Below are positions 27,385 through 36,196 of a stretch of 64,000 nucleotides of DNA, piece by piece. Position 1 is the stretch's first letter, and each line of letters opens with the position of its first letter. Source of the stretch: UBA4742 sp002403895 (lineage in GTDB: Bacteria > Actinomycetota > Acidimicrobiia > Acidimicrobiales > Acidimicrobilacustridaceae); NCBI GenBank assembly GCA_036823295.1, contig DAISGD010000006.1:1-64000 (forward strand), in the 5' to 3' direction. Below the pieces are notes generated by a model that saw only the letters and a list, made by a program, of their open reading frames with translations, was not told the DNA's origin and searched no databases. The translations under genes were made by a program, and so were the position numbers.

Positions 27385-28152
27385 TCAACCGCCGGTGGTG
27401 GCCGTGGCACCATCCGTCGGATCGGTGCCCGGGCTGGAAGTACTCGTTGGGAGACCCACATCGGCCCGCTCCCCCCCGCTGGTGGAGTCGTAGATGTTGT
27501 CCTGCGCCAGGGAAAAGTCCTGGTCGGTGGCGAATGGCCGGATCTCGGTGGCGTTGAACGTGTCGACGGCCCCCTCGAGGTGCTGTTCGAGGTAGCGGAT
27601 GGCCCCGGTGACGTCATCGAAGCACATCGTCGCCGCCGAGCCATAGGGGGCGAGCGGCAGCGCTCGCACCTGGGTCAGCTCGAAGCAGCCCGGATCGCCC
27701 TTCACCACCCGGTAGAGCGCGGGGGGCGCGAAGTAGGACTGCAGGTTCTCGGTCTGTGTGGTCAGCGCTGAGTTCGGGTCGGCGGCTGGCGCGGCGGGAC
27801 CGCAGTGGAACTGCCCATCCAGGGTCGTCGAGCACATGATCTGGCGCCCGGCGACCGTCCCCGTGATCCCCCCGAACTGGCGTTGGATCCGGTCAGGTGG
27901 CCGCTGGGCGATGAACGTGGCCGACTCCAGGGCTCGGCCGCTGTCGAGCACTCGGGTGTAGTCGGCCTTCGAGACGAAGGTGGCGCTGAGGCTTCGCTGG
28001 AACGCCTCGATGAACTCGGTCGTGGCTTCAGGCTTCGGCTTCGGGGTGGCGCGGCGGGCGACCCCCCCGCCCACGATCATCAGCACGGCCACCACTGCGC
28101 CGACGGTGACCCCGGCGAGGGTGGCGAGTCCGGTGCGGGAGGAGTGGGACAC
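27385..28152 (-). CDS. membrane-anchored exported protein of unknown function
   Basis: A 255-residue protein with a single N-terminal membrane anchor (residues ~8-32, LATLAGVTVGAVVAVLMIVGGG). It is followed by an extracytoplasmic domain with four Cys (MCSTTL, FHCGP, GCFEL, MCFDD) and a Thr/Gly/Pro-rich tail. The domain has the look of actinobacterial exported lipoprotein-like folds that carry hydrophobic ligands, but I do not recognise it. The GTG/ATG start is at 28152; no operon partner is clear. Confidence 0.6.
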   Translation of the reverse strand: MSHSSRTGLATLAGVTVGAVVAVLMIVGGGVARRATPKPKPEATTEFIEAFQRSLSATFVSKADYTRVLDSGRALESATFIAQRPPDRIQRQFGGITGTVAGRQIMCSTTLDGQFHCGPAAPAADPNSALTTQTENLQSYFAPPALYRVVKGDPGCFELTQVRALPLAPYGSAATMCFDDVTGAIRYLEQHLEGAVDTFNATEIRPFATDQDFSLAQDNIYDSTSGGERADVGLPTSTSSPGTDPTDGATATTGG

Positions 28153-28297
28153 GGTCCGAAGCTAGCAAGCAGCCACTCCCGCCGGACCGCACCCTCGCCC
28201 GCGGCGCGGCGACGCCCGAGCCGCCAAGTACCGCGGCGGCGGGCGGGGTATGGCAACCTGACGGAATACGAGCAACACCGTCATCCAGGGGGAACGG

Positions 28298-28828
28298 ATG
28301 GGCTTTCATCATCTGGCACTGGCCACTCGAGATCTCGAGGCTACCCACACCTTCTACACCGAGGCCATGGGCTTCGAGCTGGTCAAGGCCGTCGTGGCTC
28401 CCACCGAGCACGAGGGCGGATGGGCCAAGCACGTCTTCTACGACACCGGGGGCGACGGGCTCCTGGCGTTCTGGGATCTCCACGATGAGCAGATCCCCCA
28501 CTTCGATCCGGCCATCTCGACCGGAGCGGGGCTGCCGGCCTGGGTGAACCACGTCGCATTCGACGCCGAACCCGCGAACCTGGACGGAAACCGCCAGCGC
28601 TGGCTCGACCAAGGCATCGACTGCATCGAGGTCGACCACGGCTTCTGTGTCTCGATCTACGCCATGGATCCCAACGGCATCCTGGTCGAGTGGTGCGCCG
28701 ACACCCGACCGCTGAACGACTTGGACCGCCAGCAGGCGTTGGCGACACTGTTCGATCCGGCTCCCCCCCTCGAGGCTGCGCCCACCCCGGTGTTCCATCG
28801 CGCCGACCGCTCCGTGCCCACCGCCTGA
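28298..28828 (+). CDS. VOC family protein (glyoxalase/dioxygenase-like)
   Basis: A 176-residue single-domain VOC protein. It begins MGFHHLALATRDLEATHTFY with the first metal His, continues with WVNHVAFDAE (second His region) and ends MDPNGILVEWCAD, the Glu-bearing strand (VEW). The metal ligands H, H and E are therefore all present. It is followed eight bases later by an alpha/beta hydrolase gene. The substrate is unknown. Confidence 0.85.
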   Translation: MGFHHLALATRDLEATHTFYTEAMGFELVKAVVAPTEHEGGWAKHVFYDTGGDGLLAFWDLHDEQIPHFDPAISTGAGLPAWVNHVAFDAEPANLDGNRQRWLDQGIDCIEVDHGFCVSIYAMDPNGILVEWCADTRPLNDLDRQQALATLFDPAPPLEAAPTPVFHRADRSVPTA

Positions 28829-28836
28829 GCACAGTT

Positions 28837-30021
28837 GTGACGGACATCCGGCCGTTCCTGGGGTACTGGCCCGACCCCGACGACGACCCCGGTGTGGACC
28901 TGCGACGTGAGCCACTGGCGCTGGTCAGCCCTGACGGGGCCGTGGTCCGGGGCATCCTGTGGACCCCATCGGCGGGTCGGCCATGGCGCACGGCGGTGGC
29001 GCTCACCCATCCAAGGGGTGACTTCAGCGTCCACTACGCCTGTCCCTTGCTGGCCGCCGCCGGCTACGCCGTGTTCGGATTCGCCACCCGCTACGTGAAC
29101 AACGACACCGATTGCCTCCACAGCCGTTGCGTGGTCGACGTGCAGACCGCCGTCGCCGAGCTCCGCCGACGAGGGGCCGAGTCCGTCGTGTTACTGGGCA
29201 ACAGCGGAGGCGGTTCGCTGATGGCGCTCAGTGAGGCCACGGCCGCGGGCCAGGGTGAGTCGTTGGGTGATGCCTTCGTCGCCCTTGCCGCTCATCCCGG
29301 TGAGGGGGTGTTCATGGGCCAGGTCATCGACCCGTCGGTGATCGACGAAGACGATCCGTTCTCCGTCGATCCCCACCTGGACATGTACAACCCCGACAAC
29401 GGATGGCGTCCGTGGCCCGAACCGGTCCGCTACGACCGCGCCTGGCTGGCCCGCTACCGCGTCGCCCAACAGGAACGCGTCGCCCGCCTGGACGCCCTGG
29501 CCACCAACGCGCTCGCGACCCGGACCCGGGCCCGCGACGAACTGGCGGGCGTGACACCCGGGTCTGCCGCTTGGAATCACACCCGCCGACGTGCGGTGCA
29601 TGCCCGCTACCTCACGATCTACCGCACGCTGGCCGACCCCGCCTACCTTGACCTGTCCATCGATCCCGATGATCGGGCCATGGGCACGGTGTTCGCGCCT
29701 GGCGACCCGATGGACGCCAACTATGGCTATGGCGGACTGGCCCGCACCATGACGGCGCGAGGATGGCTGTCGACCTGGTCAGGGGCAGCCTCCAACGCCC
29801 GACTGGCGGCCACCATGCCGTCGGTGCGCCTGCCCACGCTCATCCTCCATCCGACGGCCGACACCGAGATCCGGGTACACCAGGCTGAAGCGATACGCGA
29901 CGCGGCCGGTGCGGACGACGTCACCTACGAGACCATCCGGGGCGCGCCGCACTACCTCCACGGGCACCGCCGCGAGACGCTGCGCATGATGGCGGACTGG
30001 CTCAGCGAGCGCGGGTTCTAA
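28837..30021 (+). CDS. alpha/beta hydrolase
   Basis: A 394-residue hydrolase. The nucleophile elbow is LLGNSGGGSLM (G-N-S-G-G, Ser at about residue 125), the acid region is ILHPTADTEIRVHQ, and the catalytic His is in APHYLHGHR near the C-terminus. The oxyanion strand is VALTHPRGDFSVHY. The length and a ~140-residue helical insertion between nucleophile and acid suggest an esterase-like or acyl hydrolase. A GTG start at 28837 sits nine bases after the VOC gene stop; the pair is probably an operon. Confidence 0.85.
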   Translation: MTDIRPFLGYWPDPDDDPGVDLRREPLALVSPDGAVVRGILWTPSAGRPWRTAVALTHPRGDFSVHYACPLLAAAGYAVFGFATRYVNNDTDCLHSRCVVDVQTAVAELRRRGAESVVLLGNSGGGSLMALSEATAAGQGESLGDAFVALAAHPGEGVFMGQVIDPSVIDEDDPFSVDPHLDMYNPDNGWRPWPEPVRYDRAWLARYRVAQQERVARLDALATNALATRTRARDELAGVTPGSAAWNHTRRRAVHARYLTIYRTLADPAYLDLSIDPDDRAMGTVFAPGDPMDANYGYGGLARTMTARGWLSTWSGAASNARLAATMPSVRLPTLILHPTADTEIRVHQAEAIRDAAGADDVTYETIRGAPHYLHGHRRETLRMMADWLSERGF

Positions 30022-30042
30022 CCCCCGTCGCCCTACCGCCGG

Positions 30043-30426
30043 TCACTCGTCGTCGGGCCCGCTGGATACCTCGGTTACCTCGGTGACCTCGATCTCGTCG
30101 ATGGTGCCGTCACCGTCGAGATCTACGCCAGTGACCTCGACGCTGTGGATGGCGTCGATGGAGCCGTCGCCGTCGAAATCCATGGCCACCGTGTCACTCA
30201 CGCTGATGATGTCGGGCACACCGTCACCGTCGACGTCGATCATGGTGGTGGTGACAACCTCGACGATGTCGGGCACACCGTCACCGTCCAGATCGGTGGT
30301 GGTCGTCTCCACCACGATGAGGCCGTCAGCCTCGCCGTCGCCGTCGATGTCGACGAGTTCGGTCTCGATCTCCGTCACCTCGGCGATGCCCCTCTCCGAT
30401 ACGTCAGAGTTCTCAATGCCCGTCAT
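30043..30426 (-). CDS. acidic repeat protein with five DxDGDG calcium-loop-like repeats
   Basis: A 127-residue, strongly acidic protein without a signal peptide. Residues ~26-120 are five consecutive 19-residue units, each starting D-[ILVF]-D-G-D-G-x2-D and followed by a Val/Thr-rich strand: DIDGDGEAD, DLDGDGVPD, DVDGDGVPD, DFDGDGSID and DLDGDGTID. The D-x-D-G-D-G-x-x-D loop is the EF-hand/dockerin/thrombospondin-3-like calcium loop. It convergently meets the hydrolase gene. The N-terminal ~25 residues (SDVSERGIAEVTEIETE) are also acidic. The function is unknown. Confidence 0.7.
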   Translation of the reverse strand: MTGIENSDVSERGIAEVTEIETELVDIDGDGEADGLIVVETTTTDLDGDGVPDIVEVVTTTMIDVDGDGVPDIISVSDTVAMDFDGDGSIDAIHSVEVTGVDLDGDGTIDEIEVTEVTEVSSGPDDE

Positions 30427-30724
30427 GTCTCTCTCCCCGGTCGGCCGACCACGAGACGGCCGGAACCACCGAGCCTACGTGGCGGCAGCTCCAGCCGTAC
30501 GCGCCCTCGGTCACCGTCTGTGTCAATCGCCACGGGGCGCGCATTCTCGGGCATCATGAGTGGGTGCCGAGTTCTGATCCAGAAAACGGCCGAGAGCGAC
30601 GCTCCGGCAGACCCAGAGAGCGCGGACTCGGACTCAGCCGCGTCACCCCGGTCGGCGAGCGCTATCTGGTCCCCAGTGGGGCGACGCTGGAGGTGGCCGC
30701 GTCTGTAGGTGACGTCGACCACCC

Positions 30725-32740
30725 GTGACCGAAGCACCCTTTCCCCATCTGTTCACCCCCGGGGCCATCGGACCGATGGGCCTGCGCAACCGGATCCTCC
30801 TGTCCCCCATGGGAGACCGTCTGGCCAACCATGACGGAACGGTGAGCGAACGGCAGGCCACCTACCTCGAGGCGCGTGCTCGGGGCGGGGTCGGGCTTGT
30901 CGTGGTTGGCTCGGTCGCCGTGTCGTACCCCCAGGGGGCCTACGCGCCCTGCCAGACGGCGCTGTCGCACGACCGGTTCATCCCTGGGCTCCGAGAGCTG
31001 GCCGACCGGGTGCACCGACACGGCGCCCGCATCGCCTCCCAGCTGGTGCACGACGGCGCCAACTCGCTGTTCGACATCGCCGACGGCCGGCCGTTGCTCG
31101 TGCCCTCCGTCCCGCCCCGGCTCCGCCCCGACGCCCGCTCGGCCATGGTGACACCGGCGGAGCTCGAGGCGATGATCCGGCCGTTCACCACGCCGACGTC
31201 GGCGACCATCTACCGGGTGGCCGACGAGGATGACCTCCACGGCGTCGTTGAAGCCTTCGCCGGTGCCGCCGTAAGGGCCCGGCGGGCGGGGTTCGACGGC
31301 GTGGAGGTGCACGCCGGGCACGGCTACCTGATCGACTCGTTCCTCTCCCCCGCCCTTAACCAGCGCGACGATCAATGGGGAGGAGCCGTCGCCGGGCGAG
31401 CGCGGCTACTCACCGAGATCCTCCGTGCCATCCGTGAGCAGGTGGGCGACGATCTCGCCGTCTGGTGCCGACTCAACGCCCTCGAGCGCTATCGCGACGG
31501 GGGTGAGACGCCCGATGACCTGGTAGCGGTGGCCGACCTCGCCGTGGGCGCCGGCAGCCAGGCCATCCACGTGAGCGCAGCCACCGATGCCGGCGCGGCC
31601 CTCGGGGTGACCGCGGCTCACACCCCGCACGAGCCCGGCTTGTTGCTCCCCTATGCCGCCATGGTCAAGGCCCGGGTGCCCGTGCCCGTAATCGCCGTCG
31701 GGCGGCTCGAGCCCGACGTGGCCGAACGCGCCCTCGCCAATGGTGCCGCCGATTTCGTGGCCATGGGCCGCAAGCTCCTGGCGGATCCGGATCTGCCCAA
31801 CAAGCTCGCCGCCGGACGGGTGACGACCATCCGGCCCTGCATCTACCAGTACCGCTGCATCGGCAATATCTTCCTCAACGAACCACTGGCCTGCGTGGCC
31901 AATCCCGCCACCGGCCATGGCGACGAAGAGCGACTCCCGCCGACGGAGCATCCTCGCCGCGTGCTGGTGGTCGGGGGCGGGCCCGGCGGGCTGGAGGCGG
32001 CGACCCTGCTCGACGAGCGGGGCCACCACGTCGTGCTGGCTGAGGCCGCCGCCGAGTTGGGGGGGACCCTGGCCCTCGCCGCCCGAACCGACGACACCCT
32101 GGCCCAGTTCCTGGCCTGGCAACTCGAACGGATCGCGACGAGCAAGGTCGAGCTGCTGATGGCCACCCCCGTCACCGCCGAGTTGGCCAGCGGCCTCGAG
32201 ATCGATGAGGTGGTGGTGGCCTCGGGGGGCCGCTGGACCTTGCCCGACGTCCCCGGGGGCCAGCTGGTGCGGTCCCCGGCTGACCTCTCCGGGTGGCTGC
32301 GAGATGACGATCGATCCGTGACCGACGAGGTCGTGGTCCTGGGCGGCGGGAAGGCGGGGCTCTCTCTGGCCATGCTGGCCGCTCGCCGCGGACGAACGGT
32401 CGTCGTGGTGGAGCCCACCGGTGTCCTGGCTCCCGAGCTCGGGCCGCCCGGTCGCTTCCGGGTGGTTTACGAGGTCGAGCAGCTGGGCGTCACCCTCGTG
32501 ACCGGCGCCGTGATCGACGAGATCACCGCCACCGGGGTGCGTTGGCATTGCGGCGACCGCGAAATGACCAGCGCCGCGGGGACCGTGGTCACCACGGCCC
32601 GGATTGGCGATCTGACGCTGGCCGAGTCATTGGTCGCGGCGGGCCGTCGAGTGCATGTCGTGGGCGACGCGGTCGGTTCGGGCGGGCTGGAAGGGGCGCT
32701 GGCCGACGCGCGGGTTGTCGCGTTGGCCATCGGCTCCTAG
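30725..32740 (+). CDS. Old Yellow Enzyme-type oxidoreductase with C-terminal FAD/NAD domain (2,4-dienoyl-CoA reductase-like)
   Basis: A 671-residue two-part enzyme. Residues ~1-370 are an FMN-binding TIM barrel (LLSPMGDRLAN, VEVHAGHGYLIDSFLSP, PVIAVGRLEP, DFVAMGRKLLADPDLP). From ~405 there is an FAD/NAD(P) module (VLVVGGGPGGLEAAT, EVVVLGGGKAGLSLA). Between them the iron-sulfur region reads C372-x5-C378-x11-C390, so one of the four usual cluster cysteines (C-x2-C-x3-C-x11-C) is absent and the spacing is altered. It belongs to the FadH/OYE group that reduces C=C bonds of enoyl substrates with NAD(P)H. GTG start. Confidence 0.88.
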   Translation: MTEAPFPHLFTPGAIGPMGLRNRILLSPMGDRLANHDGTVSERQATYLEARARGGVGLVVVGSVAVSYPQGAYAPCQTALSHDRFIPGLRELADRVHRHGARIASQLVHDGANSLFDIADGRPLLVPSVPPRLRPDARSAMVTPAELEAMIRPFTTPTSATIYRVADEDDLHGVVEAFAGAAVRARRAGFDGVEVHAGHGYLIDSFLSPALNQRDDQWGGAVAGRARLLTEILRAIREQVGDDLAVWCRLNALERYRDGGETPDDLVAVADLAVGAGSQAIHVSAATDAGAALGVTAAHTPHEPGLLLPYAAMVKARVPVPVIAVGRLEPDVAERALANGAADFVAMGRKLLADPDLPNKLAAGRVTTIRPCIYQYRCIGNIFLNEPLACVANPATGHGDEERLPPTEHPRRVLVVGGGPGGLEAATLLDERGHHVVLAEAAAELGGTLALAARTDDTLAQFLAWQLERIATSKVELLMATPVTAELASGLEIDEVVVASGGRWTLPDVPGGQLVRSPADLSGWLRDDDRSVTDEVVVLGGGKAGLSLAMLAARRGRTVVVVEPTGVLAPELGPPGRFRVVYEVEQLGVTLVTGAVIDEITATGVRWHCGDREMTSAAGTVVTTARIGDLTLAESLVAAGRRVHVVGDAVGSGGLEGALADARVVALAIGS

Positions 32741-32756
32741 TGGAGACGAGCAACCC

Positions 32757-33461
32757 TCATAGACCGCAGCGCTCGTCTTCGCAGCTGATATCGGCCGCCT
32801 CGGCCACGGCATTGATGCCGACCGGCTCACGTTCGGCCCATGCCGTGTCGAGCACTTCGAGGAGCAGTTCGGTTGGCTGGGCGCCAGCCAGCCCATAGCG
32901 ACGGTCGATGGCGAAGAAGGGCACCCCGGTGATGCCGAGTTCACGAGCTTCGACCTCGTCGGCGCGCACCGCGTCGGCGTACTCGTCACTGTCGAGCACC
33001 CGGTCGACGGCGAGGGGGTCGAGGCCGGCATCGATCGCCACCTGGCGCAACGGGTTGCGCTTCCCGATGGGCTGCCCGTCGCGGAAATAGGCCTGGAAGA
33101 GCCGCTCACCCAGCTCGGCCTGGAGGCCAGCTTCGGCGGCGACATGCAGGAGTCGATGGGCGTGGAAGGTGTTGCCCGCCTGGGCCCGACCGAAGTCGAA
33201 CTCGAGTCCCTCCACCTCGGCCAGCGCGGTTAGGCGCATTTGACTGGCCACGGCCTGCTCCCGCGACATGCCGTACTTGTGAGCGAGGTGGTCGACGAGC
33301 ACGCCGCCGCGCACCGGTGGCGCCGACGGGTCCAGCTCGAAGCTGCGCCACACCACCTCGACCTCGTCGCGGTGGTCGAAACGCTCAAGCGCCTTGTCGA
33401 ATCGGCGCTTGCCGATCGCGCACCAGGGGCAAACGACGTCGGACCAGATCTCGACCTTCAC
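32757..33461 (-). CDS. DsbA family oxidoreductase (FrnE-like)
   Basis: A 234-residue thioredoxin-fold protein beginning MKVEIWSDVVCPWCAIGKRRF with the redox motif C-P-W-C. It continues with the helical insert and the cis-Pro segment GITGVPFFAIDRRYGLAG. FrnE/2-hydroxychromene-isomerase relatives are cytoplasmic and handle disulfides or glutathione-like thiols. It has no signal peptide. It is convergent with the OYE gene (16 bases between stops) and ends in a Cys-containing tail (SCEDERCGL). Confidence 0.88.
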   Translation of the reverse strand: MKVEIWSDVVCPWCAIGKRRFDKALERFDHRDEVEVVWRSFELDPSAPPVRGGVLVDHLAHKYGMSREQAVASQMRLTALAEVEGLEFDFGRAQAGNTFHAHRLLHVAAEAGLQAELGERLFQAYFRDGQPIGKRNPLRQVAIDAGLDPLAVDRVLDSDEYADAVRADEVEARELGITGVPFFAIDRRYGLAGAQPTELLLEVLDTAWAEREPVGINAVAEAADISCEDERCGL

Positions 33462-33561
33462 GACAACCTTTCAGAGCATTTGGAGGAGCGCCGGGGCAGC
33501 GTCACGGTGGTGAACACCGGGGCCGGTCAAAATCATCCACCGGGATGTCTAGGGTGGCGCC

Positions 33562-33882
33562 ATGGGGACGGAGGTGCTGGCGCAAGACCATGCCGACCGC
33601 CAGGTGCTGCGAGCGCTGGTCGACGCGTACGCAGCAGCCGCTGACACACGGGACGTCGAGCGGTTCGTCAGTCTGTTCCTTCCCGACGCCACGCTGTCAG
33701 CCCATCGCGGNNNNNNNNNNNNNNNNNNNNNNNNNNNNNNNNNNNNNNNNNNNNNNNNNNNNNNNNNNNNNNNNNNNNNNNNNNNNNNNNNNNNNNNNNN
33801 NNNNNNNNNNGACGGTTGGCGCTTCGCCCGCAGGGAGGTACACATCCTGTGGACGAGCGAGCATCCGGTCGCCGTCATGTGA
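33562..33882 (+). CDS. SnoaL/NTF2-like protein (interrupted by assembly gap)
   Basis: The start MGTEVLAQDHADRQVLRALVDAYAAAADTRDVERFVSLFLPDA is typical of the SnoaL-like family (helix 1 with Y and D residues, then RFVSLF-PDA). The end after the gap is DGWRFARREVHILWT, the usual last beta strand (DGWRFxxREV). The central part is lost in 100 N. The frame happens to be kept by the 100-base gap, but the real length is unknown. Members are small isomerases, cyclases or hydratases; no function can be given. Confidence 0.75.
   Translation: MGTEVLAQDHADRQVLRALVDAYAAAADTRDVERFVSLFLPDATLSAHRXXXXXXXXXXXXXXXXXXXXXXXXXXXXXXXXXXDGWRFARREVHILWTSEHPVAVM
33711..33810. other. assembly gap (100 N)
   Basis: Exactly 100 N inside the SnoaL-like gene. 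Confidence 0.99.
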
Positions 33883-33912
33883 ACCGAGTGAAACCCTGTC
33901 GCCCTGGGACTT

Positions 33913-35931
33913 CTAGACGCCCTTGGCCATGTTGGCGAACTTCGTGTAGTGGTCCAAAAAGGCCAGGCGCACCATGCCCGTGGGGCCGTTGCGGTGCTTG
34001 CTGACCAGGATCTCGGCGGTGCCCCGGTCAGGTGAATCGGGGTTGTAGACCTCGTCGCGGTAGATGAACATCACCACGTCGGCGTCCTGTTCGATGGAGT
34101 TGTGCACGACGATGCCGTCAGCCACGAAGTTGTGGGTACCGGGAACGGTGGCATCGAACACGGGCTCGTCGCCCAGTTCGGTGATGCCGACGATCGTGTC
34201 CCACCGGACATCGCTGCGGGCCAGGTCGGCCAGCAACGGGTCGGGAACGACCCGGGCCAGGTTGGCGATCTGCGTCCGCGTGAGTGGGTTGGCGTAAAAG
34301 GTCTCCACGAAATTCTCGACGCCGAGCCTGTCCTCGACATCAGCCAGGGTCAGCCCGTGGTGGGGCAGGCATTTGCGGATATAGCTCCACAGTTCGCGCG
34401 GCACCGTGTCGTCAGCCACCTCGTCAGCCCCGACGGGCGCGGGCCACCGACCAGCCCGGGGCACGGCGATGCAGTCGCCGACGTCCAGCTTCTCGAGCGG
34501 GAACCAGCCCTCTAGGGCCAGGAAGGGGTGGTTGGCACTGGCCTTCACCGAACGCCCCGACGACAGCATCAGCTCGTAGACCGTCTTGACGCCGCTGGGG
34601 AAGACCTTGGTCATTTCGCCTTGCACGAGCCGGTAGTGCTCGTTGAGGGTCCACACCGGGACGTGTTCCTCGCCTGAGGCCCGGAGCTCGCCCATCGTGA
34701 CCTGGCAACCGTTGTCCGCCCGGGTGATGCGCGTATCGGCCGTAAGGCACCCCGACTCGCGCAGGTCGGCCAGCATCGGCCGCTTGTCCTGGCGCATCTC
34801 CAGGCCGCGCGAGAGCTGCGAGAGCGCCAGCACCGGGCATTCGAGCTCACGGGCCAGGATCTTGAGGCCACGGCTGATCTCCGACACCTCGACCTGGCGG
34901 TTCTCGGCCTTCGAGCGGCCGGTCATGAGCTGGAGGTAGTCGACCACCACCAGCCCCAAGTCCCCGGTGCGGGCCTTGAGCCGCCGGGCCTTGGATCGGA
35001 TCTCCATGATGGTCAGGTTGGGGTTGTCGTCGATCCAGATGGGGGCCTCAGCCAGGCGGCCGGTGGCGTGGGCGATCTTCTGCCAGTCGGCTTCGTTGAG
35101 GTTGCCGTTGCGGACCCGCTTCGAGTCGACTCGGGCCTCGGAGCACAGCATGCGCTGGGTCAGCTCCAGCTTGCTCATCTCCAGCGAGAAGAGCAGCACG
35201 GGACGCTGGGCTTCGAGGGCGGCGTGGGTGGCGATGCCGAGCGCCAGTGCGGTCTTACCAGCCGACGGGCGGGCCCCGAGCACGAGGAGAGCATTGGGCT
35301 GGAGGCCAGAGAGCAACTCGTCGAGGTCGGCGAAGCCACTGGGGAGACCGGTGATCGACTGGCCCCGCTCGTAGAGCTGCTCGAGCCGATCGAGGTTGGC
35401 GTCAAGCAGGTTGTGGATCTCGTCCATGGTGTCGGTGACCCGACGCTGCGCCACCTCGAACACCATCGACTCGGCCAAGTCGACGACTTTGGTCACGTCG
35501 TCGGGCAGGTCGTAGCCCATCTCGGCGATGTCGCCCGCCACCCGGATGAGTCGCCGCAACAGTGCGTGCTCCTCGATGATCTTGGCGTAGCGACCGGCGT
35601 TGGACGTGGCCGGCGTGCCGTTCTGGAGGGTGACCAGCGTGGCCGGGCCGCCGATGGCGTCGAGCAACCCGGCGCGCCGCAACTCGTCGGCCACCGTCAC
35701 CGGGTCGGCGGGCTCGCCCGCCGCGTTCAGGGTGGTGATGGCGTCGTAGATGTGACCGTGGGCCGGCTTGTAGAAATCGTCGGCCCCCAACAGCTCGGAC
35801 GCCACGGCGATCGCGTCCCGCGACAGGAGCATCGCGCCCAGGAGGGATTCTTCCGCCTGGAGATTGTTGGGCAAAGATCGCACCGAACCGCTGGGGCGGC
35901 TCGAGGGGGCGGCGTCGACGTAGTCACTCAT
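33913..35931 (-). CDS. dnaB: replicative DNA helicase DnaB containing a mini-intein
   Basis: A 672-residue precursor from ATG 35931 (MSDYVDAAPS). The extein has the N-terminal DnaB domain (PNNLQAEESLLGAMLLS), Walker A ARPSAGKTALALG (residues ~220-232), Walker B VVVDYLQLM and the RecA-fold helicase core. After ADLRESG (residue 394) an intein of 217 residues interrupts the gene, and the C-extein resumes SIEQDADVVMF. The mature helicase would be 455 residues. It unwinds DNA at the fork. It follows the ribosomal operon with a 265-base spacer; the frame upstream of 35931 is not used. Confidence 0.95.
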   Translation of the reverse strand: MSDYVDAAPSSRPSGSVRSLPNNLQAEESLLGAMLLSRDAIAVASELLGADDFYKPAHGHIYDAITTLNAAGEPADPVTVADELRRAGLLDAIGGPATLVTLQNGTPATSNAGRYAKIIEEHALLRRLIRVAGDIAEMGYDLPDDVTKVVDLAESMVFEVAQRRVTDTMDEIHNLLDANLDRLEQLYERGQSITGLPSGFADLDELLSGLQPNALLVLGARPSAGKTALALGIATHAALEAQRPVLLFSLEMSKLELTQRMLCSEARVDSKRVRNGNLNEADWQKIAHATGRLAEAPIWIDDNPNLTIMEIRSKARRLKARTGDLGLVVVDYLQLMTGRSKAENRQVEVSEISRGLKILARELECPVLALSQLSRGLEMRQDKRPMLADLRESGCLTADTRITRADNGCQVTMGELRASGEEHVPVWTLNEHYRLVQGEMTKVFPSGVKTVYELMLSSGRSVKASANHPFLALEGWFPLEKLDVGDCIAVPRAGRWPAPVGADEVADDTVPRELWSYIRKCLPHHGLTLADVEDRLGVENFVETFYANPLTRTQIANLARVVPDPLLADLARSDVRWDTIVGITELGDEPVFDATVPGTHNFVADGIVVHNSIEQDADVVMFIYRDEVYNPDSPDRGTAEILVSKHRNGPTGMVRLAFLDHYTKFANMAKGV
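34099..34749 (-). other. DnaB mini-intein (site b, no homing endonuclease domain)
   Basis: 217 residues from Cys395 to Asn611 of the DnaB precursor. Splicing blocks: A starts CLTADTRITR; block B is KASANHPFLALEGW (His74 of the intein, with Ser where Thr is usual); block F is VFDATVPGTHNFVADG; block G is VVHN with the penultimate His and terminal Asn; the +1 extein residue is Ser. No LAGLIDADG motifs are present, only a ~65-residue helical linker. The insertion between ESG and SIEQDAD is the site used by the Synechocystis and Rhodothermus DnaB inteins. Confidence 0.92.
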
Positions 35932-36145
35932 GGGGATTCCACAGTGGCGGATGCGTCCTGGGGATTGGAAGGGGAACAACCCCGATACTTCTGGGGAGTT
36001 GCCTGGGGACAGAGTGTGGAAAACCGAGCCTGGCCTGTGGGGGTTGCACGGGGTCGGAAATGTGCTAACCGGCGCATGGTCACCATGCCGACCCAGCCTA
36101 AAGAGGGGGTATGACAGCGAGGGTGATAGTCGGCCAAAACGGAAC

Positions 36146-36172
36146 GGAGGCGCCGGTGGGGCCGGCGCCTCC
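36146..36172 (-). terminator. probable terminator of the rpsF-ssb-rpsR-rplI operon
   Basis: A perfect 11-bp stem (GGAGGCGCCGG with CCGGCGCCTCC) around a 5-base loop, 25 bases past the rplI stop. On the reverse strand it is followed by GTTCCGTTTT. Confidence 0.75.
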
Positions 36173-36196
36173 CGGTACGACTCGATGGTGGCCGGA

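Noticed and set aside
30043..30426. 57-bp periodicity suggesting a CRISPR array
   Set aside because: The repeats are imperfect in DNA, have no spacers and are in frame with the DxDGDG protein.
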